A stretch of 64,000 nt of DNA from Orrella sp037026685 (GTDB lineage Bacteria; Pseudomonadota; Gammaproteobacteria; Burkholderiales; Burkholderiaceae_B): contig NZ_JBANET010000019.1 in NCBI RefSeq assembly GCF_037026685.1, positions 24,846 to 88,845 on the forward strand, written 5' to 3'. The notes under the pieces were generated by a model. The model was not told the DNA's origin. It saw only the letters and a program-made list of their open reading frames with translations, and searched no databases. The translations under genes were made by a program, and so were the position numbers. Of this stretch, positions 46,198 through 53,862 are shown in pieces; within the stretch, counting starts at the first letter, position 1, and each line of letters starts with the position of its first letter.

Positions 46198-47361
46198 ATG
46201 ACCGATATTGGTCGGATGGCGCACCTGGCGCCAGCTCGCACCCAGCTCAACGTCAACGCCTATTTTGACGAAGCCCGCTTTGCCCGCGAGCAAGAACTCA
46301 TTTTTAAGCAATCGTCCCTGTATGTCGGCAACGCCAAGAACGTGCCCGAGACAGGCGACTGGCGCACGCTCGTGCAAGAGCAGGGCGGGCGCGTGCTCGT
46401 GCGCAATCCGCAAGGCGTGGAACTGATCTCGAACGTTTGCAGGCACCGCCAGGCGCTGATGCTCGGCGGGGACACCGGCAACGTGACGGGCGCGGGCGCC
46501 AAGAACGTCAGCGGCAACCTGCGCGCCAGCGGCGGCAACATCGTCTGCCCCCTGCACCGCTGGACCTACAAGCCCGACGGCCAGTTGCTGGGCGCGCCGC
46601 AATTCGACAGCTCTCCGTGCCTGGATCTGCAGCGCTTTGCCCTGCGCGACTGCCACGGCCTGCTGTTCGAAGGCCCGCGCGACCCGGCGGCCGACATGGC
46701 CGCGCTGTTCCAGCGTCCGGAATTCGACTTCTCCGACTACGTGCTGGACCACGTCGAGATCCACCAGTGCAACTACAACTGGAAGACCTTCATCGAGGTC
46801 TACCTGGAGGACTACCACGTGGGCCCCTTCCATCCGGGCCTGGGCCGCTTCGTCACCTGCGACGACCTGAGCTGGGAGATGGGCGAATGGTTCAGCCTGC
46901 AGCGCGTGGGCGTGCACCAGGCGCTCGGGCAGCCGGGCTCGGACGTCTACCGCAAGTGGCAGGACATCCTGCTGCAGTACCGCGGCGGCCAGGCGCCTGA
47001 TTTCGGCGCGATCTGGGTGACCTACTTCCCCACCCACATGATCGAGCTCTATCCGCATGTGCTGGTGCTGTCCACGCTGTACCCGCGCGGCCCGCAGGAC
47101 ACCTTGAACGTGGTCGAGTTCTATTATCCCGAAGAGATCGCCGCCTTCGAGCGCGAGTTCGTCCAGGCCCAGCGCGCCGCCTACATGGAGACCGCGGTCG
47201 AGGACGACGAGATCGCCGAGCGCATGGACGCGGGCCGCCGCGCCCTGATGGCGCGCGGCGTGACCGAGGCCGGCCCTTACCAGTCGCCGATGGAAGACGG
47301 CATGCAGCACTTTCACGAGTGGTACCGGCGCGTCATGCGCGAGCCGGCCGGGCAGGACTGA
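46198..47361 (+). CDS. Rieske-type aromatic-ring-hydroxylating oxygenase, large subunit
   Basis: The 387-residue protein has a Rieske [2Fe-2S] domain followed by a non-haem iron catalytic domain. Ligands are Cys81 and His83 (NVCRHRQ) and Cys117 and His120 (VCPLHRWTY). The spacing between the pairs is 33 residues with a Gly/Asn-rich insert, longer than the usual 15-17. Mononuclear iron ligands lie in LEDYHVGPFHPGL. No small subunit, ferredoxin or reductase gene is nearby, so electrons come from elsewhere. GGAGGG precedes the ATG. The substrate is unknown; an aromatic or quaternary amine compound is possible. Confidence 0.88.
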   Translation: MTDIGRMAHLAPARTQLNVNAYFDEARFAREQELIFKQSSLYVGNAKNVPETGDWRTLVQEQGGRVLVRNPQGVELISNVCRHRQALMLGGDTGNVTGAGAKNVSGNLRASGGNIVCPLHRWTYKPDGQLLGAPQFDSSPCLDLQRFALRDCHGLLFEGPRDPAADMAALFQRPEFDFSDYVLDHVEIHQCNYNWKTFIEVYLEDYHVGPFHPGLGRFVTCDDLSWEMGEWFSLQRVGVHQALGQPGSDVYRKWQDILLQYRGGQAPDFGAIWVTYFPTHMIELYPHVLVLSTLYPRGPQDTLNVVEFYYPEEIAAFEREFVQAQRAAYMETAVEDDEIAERMDAGRRALMARGVTEAGPYQSPMEDGMQHFHEWYRRVMREPAGQD

Positions 47362-47375
47362 CCTTGCCCCAAGGC

Positions 47376-47391
47376 AGCCCCTTCGGGGGCT
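47376..47391. terminator. UUCG-loop hairpin after the Rieske gene
   Basis: AGCCCC-TTCG-GGGGCT is a 6-bp stem with a stable UUCG tetraloop, 15 bases after the Rieske stop. There is no T-tract. It stands between two convergent genes. Confidence 0.45.
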
Positions 47392-47442
47392 AGCCGATCC
47401 GGCAGGCGCAGCATGCGGCCCCTGCCCTTGCCAGCGCGGACC

Positions 47443-48345
47443 TCAGGCTTGCGCCTTGCCGGCCGAGGCCGCCTGGCGGGCCGCCCGGCGCAAGGCCTCG
47501 CGGTTTTCCTGCAAGGTGCGCCAGATCGAGAGCAGGCCGGCGGCGATGATGCCGAACATGCCGACCCAGGCCAGCGTATCGGGAATCTCGTCCCAGACCG
47601 CCGCCCCCAGCAGCGCGGCGAAGATGATGGTGGTGTATTGCAGCGCCGCCGTCAGCAAGGCGGAGCCGGCGCCGAAAGCCCGGGTCATGGCCAGCTGGCC
47701 CACCATGCCCGACAAGCCCACGCCCGCCAGCGCGGCAATGCCCTCCCAGTCGGGCCAGCCCCAGCCCAGCAGCCACACGCCGGCCAGGCTGCTCAGGCAC
47801 ACCGCGATGGAAAACACCAGCACGGTGCGCCATTCGGCCTCGCCCAGCCGGCCCAGCTCGCGGATCTGCATCATGGCCACGGCCGACAAGGCCCCGGCCG
47901 CCAGGCCCAGGGCCGCGGGCAGCCACTGGTCGCCCGAGATGCTGGGACGCAGCACCGTCAGCACGCCCAGAAAGCCGATGATCACGGCGGCGATCCGCCA
48001 GCCGTCGCGCCCGGCGCCGCCCCAGCCCAGCATCCAGCAGGCGATGAACAGCGGCGCGGTGTAGTTCAGGCTGGTGGCGGTGGACAAGGGCAGGTAGGAA
48101 ATGGCCACGAAGCCCAGCCACATGGAGCTGACCCCGGCCAGGTTGCGCTTGATATGGGGTTTCCAGGCGCGCGGCAGGATGGAATGCCCGCCGATGCGCG
48201 CCCAGGCGACGAGCAGCAGCACCGAGGGCAGGCCGCGAAACAGCACCACCTGGGCCAAGGTGGCCCCATGCTCGCTGGCCAGCTTCACGCAGCACCCCAT
48301 GATGGCGAACATGGCCGACGCCAAGAGCATCCAAAGAGCCTGCAT
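47443..48345 (-). CDS. DMT-superfamily (EamA) transporter
   Basis: The 300-residue carrier has ten predicted spans in two EamA repeats, starting MQALWMLLASAMFAIMGCCV. Family-like stretches are VVLFRGLPSVLLLVAW, LSTATSLNYTAPLFIA near the end of the first repeat and MTRAFGAGSALLTAALQYTT in the second. EamA carriers usually export amino acids or small metabolites; no substrate can be named. It is divergent from htpX. Confidence 0.87.
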   Translation of the reverse strand: MQALWMLLASAMFAIMGCCVKLASEHGATLAQVVLFRGLPSVLLLVAWARIGGHSILPRAWKPHIKRNLAGVSSMWLGFVAISYLPLSTATSLNYTAPLFIACWMLGWGGAGRDGWRIAAVIIGFLGVLTVLRPSISGDQWLPAALGLAAGALSAVAMMQIRELGRLGEAEWRTVLVFSIAVCLSSLAGVWLLGWGWPDWEGIAALAGVGLSGMVGQLAMTRAFGAGSALLTAALQYTTIIFAALLGAAVWDEIPDTLAWVGMFGIIAAGLLSIWRTLQENREALRRAARQAASAGKAQA

Positions 48346-48405
48346 GAAAAAAACGTGCGTCCCGCGTCGCTGATGATTTGCAAAGAACCCCTACTATACT
48401 CCTGC

Positions 48406-48434
48406 CTTGCAACGGGGCCGTGTCATCCCCATCT
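48406..48434 (+). promoter_or_regulatory. Sigma-32 (RpoH) type heat-shock promoter of htpX
   Basis: CTTGCAA (48406-48412) and CCCCATCT (48427-48434) are separated by 14 bases. The consensus for sigma-32 is CTTGAAA, 13-15 bases, CCCCATNT. The -10 element matches fully and the -35 has one change. Transcription would start near 48441 and give a leader of about 120 bases before the htpX ATG. HtpX is a heat-shock gene in E. coli, which fits. A TATACT at 48395-48400 just upstream could serve as a housekeeping -10. Confidence 0.75.
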
Positions 48435-48564
48435 GGAGCCTGGGCGGTTTGCGGGAACCGCCCCCGGCCCGGCCAGTCAAAATCCGGTCCCGGCTCGCGC
48501 GGGATGAGCGGCCTGCGGGGGGCCGCCAGATAGCAACAACCTTTCCAAGAAGGGAACAACAAGC

Positions 48565-49440
48565 ATGAAACGCATCGTCCTTTTCCTGATGACCAACATC
48601 GCGGTCCTGATCGTGCTCAGCGCCACGCTGCGCATTTTCGGCGTGGACCGCTACATCACGGCCGAAGGCCTGAACGTGCAGGCCCTGCTGGTCTTCTCGG
48701 CCATCGTGGGCTTTACCGGCGCCTTCATTTCGCTGCTGCTGAGCAAGCCCATGGCCAAATGGAGTACCGGCGCGAAGGTGATCGACCCCAATGCCCCCAA
48801 CGGCCCGCGCGAGATCTGGCTGCTCGACACCGTGCACCAGCTGGCCGACCGCGCCGGGGTGGGGCGGCCCGAGGTGGCCATCTACGAGGGCGAGCCCAAC
48901 GCCTTCGCCACCGGGGCATTCAAGAACAATTCGCTGGTGGCCGTCTCCACCGGGCTGCTCGAATCCATGACCGAGGAAGAAGTGGCCGCGGTCCTGGCGC
49001 ACGAGGTGGCCCACGTGGCCAATGGCGACATGGTCACCCTTACCCTGATCCAGGGCGTGGTCAACACCTTCGTGGTCTTCCTGGCCCGCGTGGTGGGCTA
49101 TTTCGTCGACCGCATCCTGCTCAAGAACGAGCGCGGCGTGGGCCTGGGCTACTACGCCGTGGTCATCGTCTGCGAGATCATCTTCGGCATCCTGGCCTCC
49201 ATCATCGTGGCCTGGTTCTCGCGCCAGCGGGAATACCGCGCCGATGCCGGCGCCGCGCACCTGATGGGCTCGCGCGAGCCCATGATCCGCGCCCTGGCCC
49301 GCCTGGGCGGCCTGCAGCCGGGCGAACTGCCCAAGAGCTTCGAGGCCTCGGGCATCAGCGGCCGCGGCGCGGTCAGCGCGCTGTTCGCCAGCCACCCGCC
49401 GATCCAGGCCCGCATCCAGGCGCTGCAAGCCCTGCGCTGA
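48565..49440 (+). CDS. htpX: Membrane zinc protease HtpX
   Basis: This M48 protease degrades misfolded membrane proteins, overlapping with FtsH. The 291 residues begin with two spans (KRIVLFLMTNIAVLIVLSAT and ALLVFSAIVGFTGAFISLLL). The zinc site is LAHEVAH (146-150 for HEVAH), and the third ligand lies in SRQREYRADAGAAHL. Two more spans surround VVIVCEIIFGILASIIVAWF. AAGAAGGGAA precedes the ATG. A heat-shock-type promoter lies about 130 bases upstream. Confidence 0.96.
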   Translation: MKRIVLFLMTNIAVLIVLSATLRIFGVDRYITAEGLNVQALLVFSAIVGFTGAFISLLLSKPMAKWSTGAKVIDPNAPNGPREIWLLDTVHQLADRAGVGRPEVAIYEGEPNAFATGAFKNNSLVAVSTGLLESMTEEEVAAVLAHEVAHVANGDMVTLTLIQGVVNTFVVFLARVVGYFVDRILLKNERGVGLGYYAVVIVCEIIFGILASIIVAWFSRQREYRADAGAAHLMGSREPMIRALARLGGLQPGELPKSFEASGISGRGAVSALFASHPPIQARIQALQALR

Positions 49441-49447
49441 GCGGCAC

Positions 49448-49471
49448 GGCAGGCGGCCCCTGCCGCCTGCC
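49448..49471. terminator. Perfect 10-bp hairpin between htpX and the RraA-like gene
   Basis: GGCAGGCGGC-CCCT-GCCGCCTGCC is a perfect 10-bp stem, 7 bases after the htpX stop. There is no T-tract, and the symmetry lets it act on either strand. Confidence 0.5.
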
Positions 49472-49499
49472 CCGCCCGGCGCGCCTGCGGGAAAACAGG

Positions 49500-50195
49500 C
49501 TAGCGCCGGGCCGGCGCGTCATAGTCCGGGCTTTGCAGGTCGTGGTAGCGAAAGCGCCGGCGCGCCTCGTCCAGGCGCTGCCCGGCGCGCACCGCCTCGC
49601 GCAGCTTGTCTTCCTGCGCGGCGATGTCCTCGGCGATGGCCAGCAGCGCCTCTTCGTGGGCGCGGGGAATGACCAGCACGCCGTCCGGATCGCCCCGCAG
49701 GATGTCGCCCGGCCAGACGAGCGCCCCGCCGATCTCCACCGGCACCTGCAGGGCCTTGAGCTGGATGCGACCCTTGCCCGTCCGCATCCACGTATTCCGG
49801 CTGAAGATCGGATAGCCCAGCTCGCGGCATAGCGCCACGTCGCGGTTGTTGCCGTCGATCACCGTGCCGGCCATGCCGCGCCGGTGCGCGACCTCGGTCA
49901 GGATGTTGCCCCAGGTTCCCACATCGTCGCGTCCGCGATTGTCGATCGCGATGACGCTGCCCGGCGCCACGTCGTCGATGTATTCGCCCACGTTCCCGCC
50001 GCTGCCGTGCGCCGGCTCGTACTGCACCGTATAGGCGCGTCCGGCCAGCCGGAAACCCGGCGAGCACGGCTTGATGCGGCGGCACTGGCCGGCGATGCGC
50101 AGCCGGTCCAGCGCGTCGCTGAGCGTGGCGCAATCCAGGCGCGCGGCGCGCTGCACGTTGATGTCCTCATGGGGGGGGTGCTGCATTGAAGTCAT
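49500..50195 (-). CDS. RraA-like / HMG-aldolase family protein
   Basis: The 231-residue protein belongs to the RraA/MenG-like family. It includes 4-hydroxy-4-methyl-2-oxoglutarate aldolases and the RNase E inhibitor RraA. Typical stretches are CATLSDALDRL, GRAYTVQYEPAHGSGG, VIAIDNRGRDDVGTWGNILT and AGTVIDGNNRDVALCRELGYP. Also present is VWPGDILRGDPDGVLVIPR, whose Asp binds the metal. Placed beside a Bug receptor and a GntR regulator, a role in aromatic- or dicarboxylate-compound breakdown is more likely than RNase control; this is inferred from context. Confidence 0.8.
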   Translation of the reverse strand: MTSMQHPPHEDINVQRAARLDCATLSDALDRLRIAGQCRRIKPCSPGFRLAGRAYTVQYEPAHGSGGNVGEYIDDVAPGSVIAIDNRGRDDVGTWGNILTEVAHRRGMAGTVIDGNNRDVALCRELGYPIFSRNTWMRTGKGRIQLKALQVPVEIGGALVWPGDILRGDPDGVLVIPRAHEEALLAIAEDIAAQEDKLREAVRAGQRLDEARRRFRYHDLQSPDYDAPARR

Positions 50196-50235
50196 GTGTA
50201 GGTCTTCCTGGTGAAGTCGCGCCGCGCGGGGCGGC

Positions 50236-51192
50236 TCAATCGATACGGATACCGGCCTGGCGAATCACGGGCTGCCAATAGGCCACGTCCTGGGCGACCT
50301 GGCGGGCAAGCTGCGCCGAATCCATGTAGCGCACCTGCACGCCGGCGGTCTGCAGCGAGCTGCGCACGCCCGGATCGGCCAAGGCCGCCTGCACTGCCTG
50401 CTCCAGCCTGGCCACCACTTCGGGAGCCACCTTGGCGGGCGCGAACAGCGCGACCCAGGCGTCCAGCTCGAAGCCCGGGAAGCCCGCTTCCCCGGCGGTC
50501 GGCACATCCGGCAGCATGGCGATGCGTTCCTTGCTGGCCACGGCCAGGGCCTTGAGCTTGCCGGCCTTGATGAAGCCGCCCACCGAAGGCGGCGTGGCCA
50601 CCGTCATCTCGACGTTGCCCGCCAGCACGTCCTGCACCGCGGGCCCGGCGCCCTTGTACGGCACGTGCACGATCTGGACCTGGTTGCGCTGCTTGAACAG
50701 CTCCATGCCCACATGGGGCACCGAACCGTTGCCCGAGGTCGCGTAGTTCAGGCTGTTGGGATGGCTGCGCGCATGCTGCACCAGTTCCTGCAGCGAAGAG
50801 AACGGCTGCTGCGCATTCACGGCGACCACGTGCGGCGAAACCACCAGCATGGCGATCGGGGTGAAGTGCTTTTCGGGATCCCAGTCCAGGTTGGCGAACA
50901 TGGCCGGATTGCCGACGTGGAACATGGAATAGCCCGCCAGCAGCGTATAGCCGTCGGGCGCCGAGCGCGCCACGTACGAAGCCGCGATGTTGCCGCTGGC
51001 GCCGGGACGGTTCTCGACGATGACGGTCTGGCCCAGCTGCGCCGAAAGCTGGGGCGCAAGAATGCGGGAAACCTGGTCGATAATGCCCGCTGGGGGCACC
51101 GGCACCGTGATTTTTACGGGCCGCTCCGGGAATTCGGCGCGTGCCACTGTTGAAATGCACAATAATAGTGCAAGAATCCCTGCGTTCCGCAT
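50236..51192 (-). CDS. Bug-family (TctC) periplasmic solute-binding protein
   Basis: The 318-residue extracytoplasmic receptor has a signal peptide MRNAGILALLLCISTVARA. The Bug signatures are FPERPVKITVPVPPAGIIDQ, VIVENRPGASGNIAASYVAR and SAPDGYTLLAGYSMFHV, plus SLNYATSGNGSVPHVGMELF later. Bug proteins are greatly expanded in Bordetella and usually act without an adjacent permease. Ligands are small carboxylates or amides. It starts 64 bases from the divergent GntR gene and precedes the RraA-like gene by about 40 bases on the same strand. Confidence 0.92.
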   Translation of the reverse strand: MRNAGILALLLCISTVARAEFPERPVKITVPVPPAGIIDQVSRILAPQLSAQLGQTVIVENRPGASGNIAASYVARSAPDGYTLLAGYSMFHVGNPAMFANLDWDPEKHFTPIAMLVVSPHVVAVNAQQPFSSLQELVQHARSHPNSLNYATSGNGSVPHVGMELFKQRNQVQIVHVPYKGAGPAVQDVLAGNVEMTVATPPSVGGFIKAGKLKALAVASKERIAMLPDVPTAGEAGFPGFELDAWVALFAPAKVAPEVVARLEQAVQAALADPGVRSSLQTAGVQVRYMDSAQLARQVAQDVAYWQPVIRQAGIRID

Positions 51193-51198
51193 AAAAAG

Positions 51199-51243
51199 TC
51201 TCCTTTAGTAATAATATTCTGCTGAGTCATAATAATACGGTAG
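51199..51243. promoter_or_regulatory. AT-rich divergent control region of bug and gntR
   Basis: The 63-base gap 51193-51255 is strikingly AT-rich and includes a near-repeat AGTAATAAT ... AGTCATAATAAT. These are the most plausible promoter and GntR-operator sequences for both genes. No classic TNGTNNNACNA operator of FCD-type GntR proteins was recognised, so the exact site is open. Confidence 0.4.
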
Positions 51244-51255
51244 CTTTATAAAATT

Positions 51256-51942
51256 ATGAAGATGGCTTCTGAAATTTCGGCGCCGGAATCCGACGCGGGC
51301 GGTGCCAACGCGCCCGAACGCATCCGGCGCCGGCTGGAACAGGAAATCGAATCGGGCGCGCTGGCGCCCGGCGTCGCGTTGGATGAAAAACAAATCGCCG
51401 AGCGGTTCGGCGTCTCGCGCACGCCGGTGCGCGAGGCCTTGCTGATGCTGACCACCCAGAAACTGGTCGCAGTCGTGCCGCGCTCGGGCATGTATGTCTA
51501 CCGGCCGGACGCGGCCGAGCTCATCAGCCTGCTCGAGCTGCTGGGCGAACTGGAAGCGGTAGCCGCCCGCCTGGCCGCACAACGCATGAACGCCGAGCAG
51601 CGCATGGCGCTGGCCCGGCTGCACGAGGACATGGGCCGGCTGGCCAGCGCCCAGGACAAGCCCGCCTACGAGGCCGCCAACCTGGCGCTGCACCGCGCCG
51701 TGCAGCAAGGCTGCGGCAACCCCTCGGTGCGCGAGGAAATCGATGCGGTCCGACGCCGGCTGGCGAGCTTTCGCCGCCACGTGTTCGAACAGCCCGGGCG
51801 GCTGCGCAGCTCCCACGGCGAGCACGAGCCGCTGGTGCTGGCCCTGGTCGCGGGCGATGCCGAAAACGCGGCGCGCGCCATGCGCGAGCACATCATCGGC
51901 AAGGGCAAGGCCTATGCCGACCTGGTGCTGGCCAATACATGA
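51256..51942 (+). CDS. GntR-family regulator (FCD subfamily)
   Basis: The 228-residue regulator has an N-terminal winged helix (RIRRRLEQEIESGALAPG, then ERFGVSRTPVREALLMLT with the recognition helix). A C-terminal FCD ligand domain starts around LLELLGELEAVAARLAAQRM, with acidic and His residues for a metal (ALHRAV, EHEPLVLALVAGDAENAARA). It is divergent from the Bug gene and overlaps the DMT carrier by four bases. It most likely controls the bug/RraA unit and perhaps its own operon. Confidence 0.9.
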   Translation: MKMASEISAPESDAGGANAPERIRRRLEQEIESGALAPGVALDEKQIAERFGVSRTPVREALLMLTTQKLVAVVPRSGMYVYRPDAAELISLLELLGELEAVAARLAAQRMNAEQRMALARLHEDMGRLASAQDKPAYEAANLALHRAVQQGCGNPSVREEIDAVRRRLASFRRHVFEQPGRLRSSHGEHEPLVLALVAGDAENAARAMREHIIGKGKAYADLVLANT

Positions 51943-52847
51943 GCCAACCCTTCAAGCCCGGGCTGCTGGCCTGCCTGCTGGTGCCGCCCCTGCTGTGGGC
52001 CAGCAATGCCATCGTGGGCAAGCTGGCCGCCGGCCTCATCGCGCCGGTCACGCTCAATACCCTGCGCTGGACCGTGGCCTGGCTGGTGCTGGCGCCTTTC
52101 GTGGCCACAGCCATGCGCCGCCACGCCGCGACGCTGCGGGCGCAGGCGCTGCCGCTGGCGGTCAGCGCCTTCTGGGGCATCACCGCGTACAACGCGCTGC
52201 AATACCTTGCGCTGACGCTGTCCAGCCCCATCAGCACCTCGCTGATCGGCGCGTCGGCGCCGGTGCTGGTGCTGCTGATCGGCCGCCTGGGCTATGGCGC
52301 AAAAATCGGCCCGATGGGCGCCCTGGGCGCGCTGGTCTCCATCGCCGGGGTGATCTGGGTCATGGTCGAAGGCGATGCCGCCAAGCTGCGCGGCCTGGCC
52401 TTCTCCGCCGGCGACCTGGTCATGCTGGCGGCCACCCTGGCCTGGAGTGTATACACCTGGCGCCTGCGCACCGAACGCAGCGGGCTGCCGGCCGGCGTAT
52501 TGCTGGGCGCGCAGATCCTTGCCGGCGTGCTGCTGAGCCTGCCCCTGGTCGCGCTGGAGCAGGCCTACGGCGGCTATGGGCCGATCCGCTGGGACGGCCG
52601 CACGCTGGCCATCGTCGCCTACGTGGGCGTGATGCCGTCCCTGGTGGCCATATTCTGCTGGCGCCATGCGGTCAGCCGCACCAGCGCGCAGCTGCCTGTG
52701 TTTTTCATGAACCTGACGCCCATCTTCACGGTATTGCTATCTGCCGCCATGCTGCGCCAGTACCCGCAAGCGCACCACTATGCGGGCCTGGCGCTGATCC
52801 TGGCGGGCATCGTGCTGGCCCAGCGCGACACGGCATCAGGGCGCTGA
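51939..52847 (+). CDS. DMT-superfamily (EamA) transporter
   Basis: The 302-residue carrier with ten spans has two EamA halves, with LLWASNAIVGKLAAGLIAPV at the start, FWGITAYNALQYLALTLSSP and FLNLTPIFTVLLSAAM-like FFMNLTPIFTVLLSAAMLRQ near the end. Its start is coupled to the gntR stop. Its last 12 bases overlap the convergent ZIP gene. Given the regulator, it may move a metabolite of the neighbouring catabolic genes, but this is conjecture. Confidence 0.87.
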   Translation: MSQPFKPGLLACLLVPPLLWASNAIVGKLAAGLIAPVTLNTLRWTVAWLVLAPFVATAMRRHAATLRAQALPLAVSAFWGITAYNALQYLALTLSSPISTSLIGASAPVLVLLIGRLGYGAKIGPMGALGALVSIAGVIWVMVEGDAAKLRGLAFSAGDLVMLAATLAWSVYTWRLRTERSGLPAGVLLGAQILAGVLLSLPLVALEQAYGGYGPIRWDGRTLAIVAYVGVMPSLVAIFCWRHAVSRTSAQLPVFFMNLTPIFTVLLSAAMLRQYPQAHHYAGLALILAGIVLAQRDTASGR

Positions 52848-53726
52848 AGGCGCGGCGTGCCCGTGCGCATGGCCGTGTCCATGCCCGGGCGTATGGTCGT
52901 GTCCGTGCGCGCCATGCTCGTGCGCATGACCGTGCCCATGCGCGCCATGCTCGTGCCCATGATGCACGCTGGTCGTCACGGCATAGATCACCGCCACGCC
53001 CAGACCGACCAGCAGCAGCTGCGGCACGGCATCACGCAGCGACAGCCGCTCGTGCATCTGCGGCATGAGGTCGGCGATGGCGATATACAGGAAGCTGCTG
53101 GCGGCCACCACCAGCAGATAGGGCAGCAGGTACTGGAATTCGGCCAGCATGGCGTAGCCCACGACCGCGCCCAGCGCCGAGCACAGGCTGGAGAACAGGA
53201 TCAGCAGGAAGGCCCGCTCACGCGTGAGCCTGGCGTTCATCAGCACCACGAAATCGCTGAGCTTGTGCGGCACCTCGTGCAGGATGATGGAGGCGGCGGT
53301 CAGCACGCCCAGGCGCACGTCGGCCAGGAAGGCCGCGGCGATCAGCACGCCGTCGCAAAGATTGTGCAGCGAACTGCCCACCAGGATGAGCACGCCGCCG
53401 CGCCCGGCCTCGTGCCGGTCGTGGCCGGGATGGTGGTGATGGCCGTCGCCCTCGTGATGATGGCTGTGGCGCAGCAGCGCGATCTTCTCCAGCACGAACA
53501 GCACCACCAGGGACGCCAGCATCACGGCGAACAAGGTATGCGCATCGGGGCCGGATTCGAAGGCTTCGGGCAGCAGGTGCAGCAGCGACACGCCCAGCAG
53601 CACGCCGACCGAAAGGCTGACCATGTGATGCAGGTAGCGGGCGAACAGCTGGTAGGTCAGCCAGCGCGCGACAAGCAGCGCCAGCAGGCCGCCGGCGACG
53701 GCGGCAAGCACGATCCAGAAAAGCAT
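52836..53726 (-). CDS. ZIP-family metal transporter with His-rich tail
   Basis: The 296-residue carrier has about eight spans. The core ZIP motifs are GSSLHNLCDGVLIAAAF (span 4) and IILHEVPHKLSDFVVL (span 5), which hold the metal-binding residues. A His-rich cytoplasmic loop follows span 3 (HSHHHEGDGHHHHPGHD), and the C-terminus is another long stretch of His/Gly (HGHEHGAHGHGHAHEHG and on). Zinc is the likely substrate, and the family can also take iron or manganese. A Zur-box-like palindrome covers its promoter. Confidence 0.9.
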   Translation of the reverse strand: MLFWIVLAAVAGGLLALLVARWLTYQLFARYLHHMVSLSVGVLLGVSLLHLLPEAFESGPDAHTLFAVMLASLVVLFVLEKIALLRHSHHHEGDGHHHHPGHDRHEAGRGGVLILVGSSLHNLCDGVLIAAAFLADVRLGVLTAASIILHEVPHKLSDFVVLMNARLTRERAFLLILFSSLCSALGAVVGYAMLAEFQYLLPYLLVVAASSFLYIAIADLMPQMHERLSLRDAVPQLLLVGLGVAVIYAVTTSVHHGHEHGAHGHGHAHEHGAHGHDHTPGHGHGHAHGHAAPSAP

Positions 53727-53753
53727 GGGAAAGGAAGGGACAGGGAAAGTCGT

Positions 53754-53766
53754 GAAATATTATATC
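53754..53766 (-). promoter_or_regulatory. TATAAT promoter overlapped by a Zur-box-like palindrome
   Basis: On the minus strand GATATAATATTTC lies 28 bases before the ZIP start. It contains a perfect -10 TATAAT (53759-53764) and agrees at 10 of 13 positions with the proteobacterial Zur core GTTATAATATAAC. No good -35 was found. The surrounding gap 53727-53862 shows no other feature. Confidence 0.45.
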
Positions 53767-53862
53767 GTTACCCTGGGCGGCCTTGGGCGCGGGGCGCGGG
53801 GCGCGGCCCGCCGGCCGGGCACGCCGGCCCCCGGACGCTGGCGGCGGGCGCAGGCCGGCCTG

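Noticed and set aside
48378..48400. Sigma-70 promoter TTGCAA ... TATACT upstream of htpX
   Set aside because: The spacer is only 11 bases. The TATACT may still be a -10 element but lacks a properly spaced -35.
52860..52980. Simple-sequence repeat CATGCCGTGCGC-type in the ZIP 3' end
   Set aside because: It encodes the His/Gly-rich tail common to ZIP proteins, and the units are too degenerate to be a separate DNA repeat.
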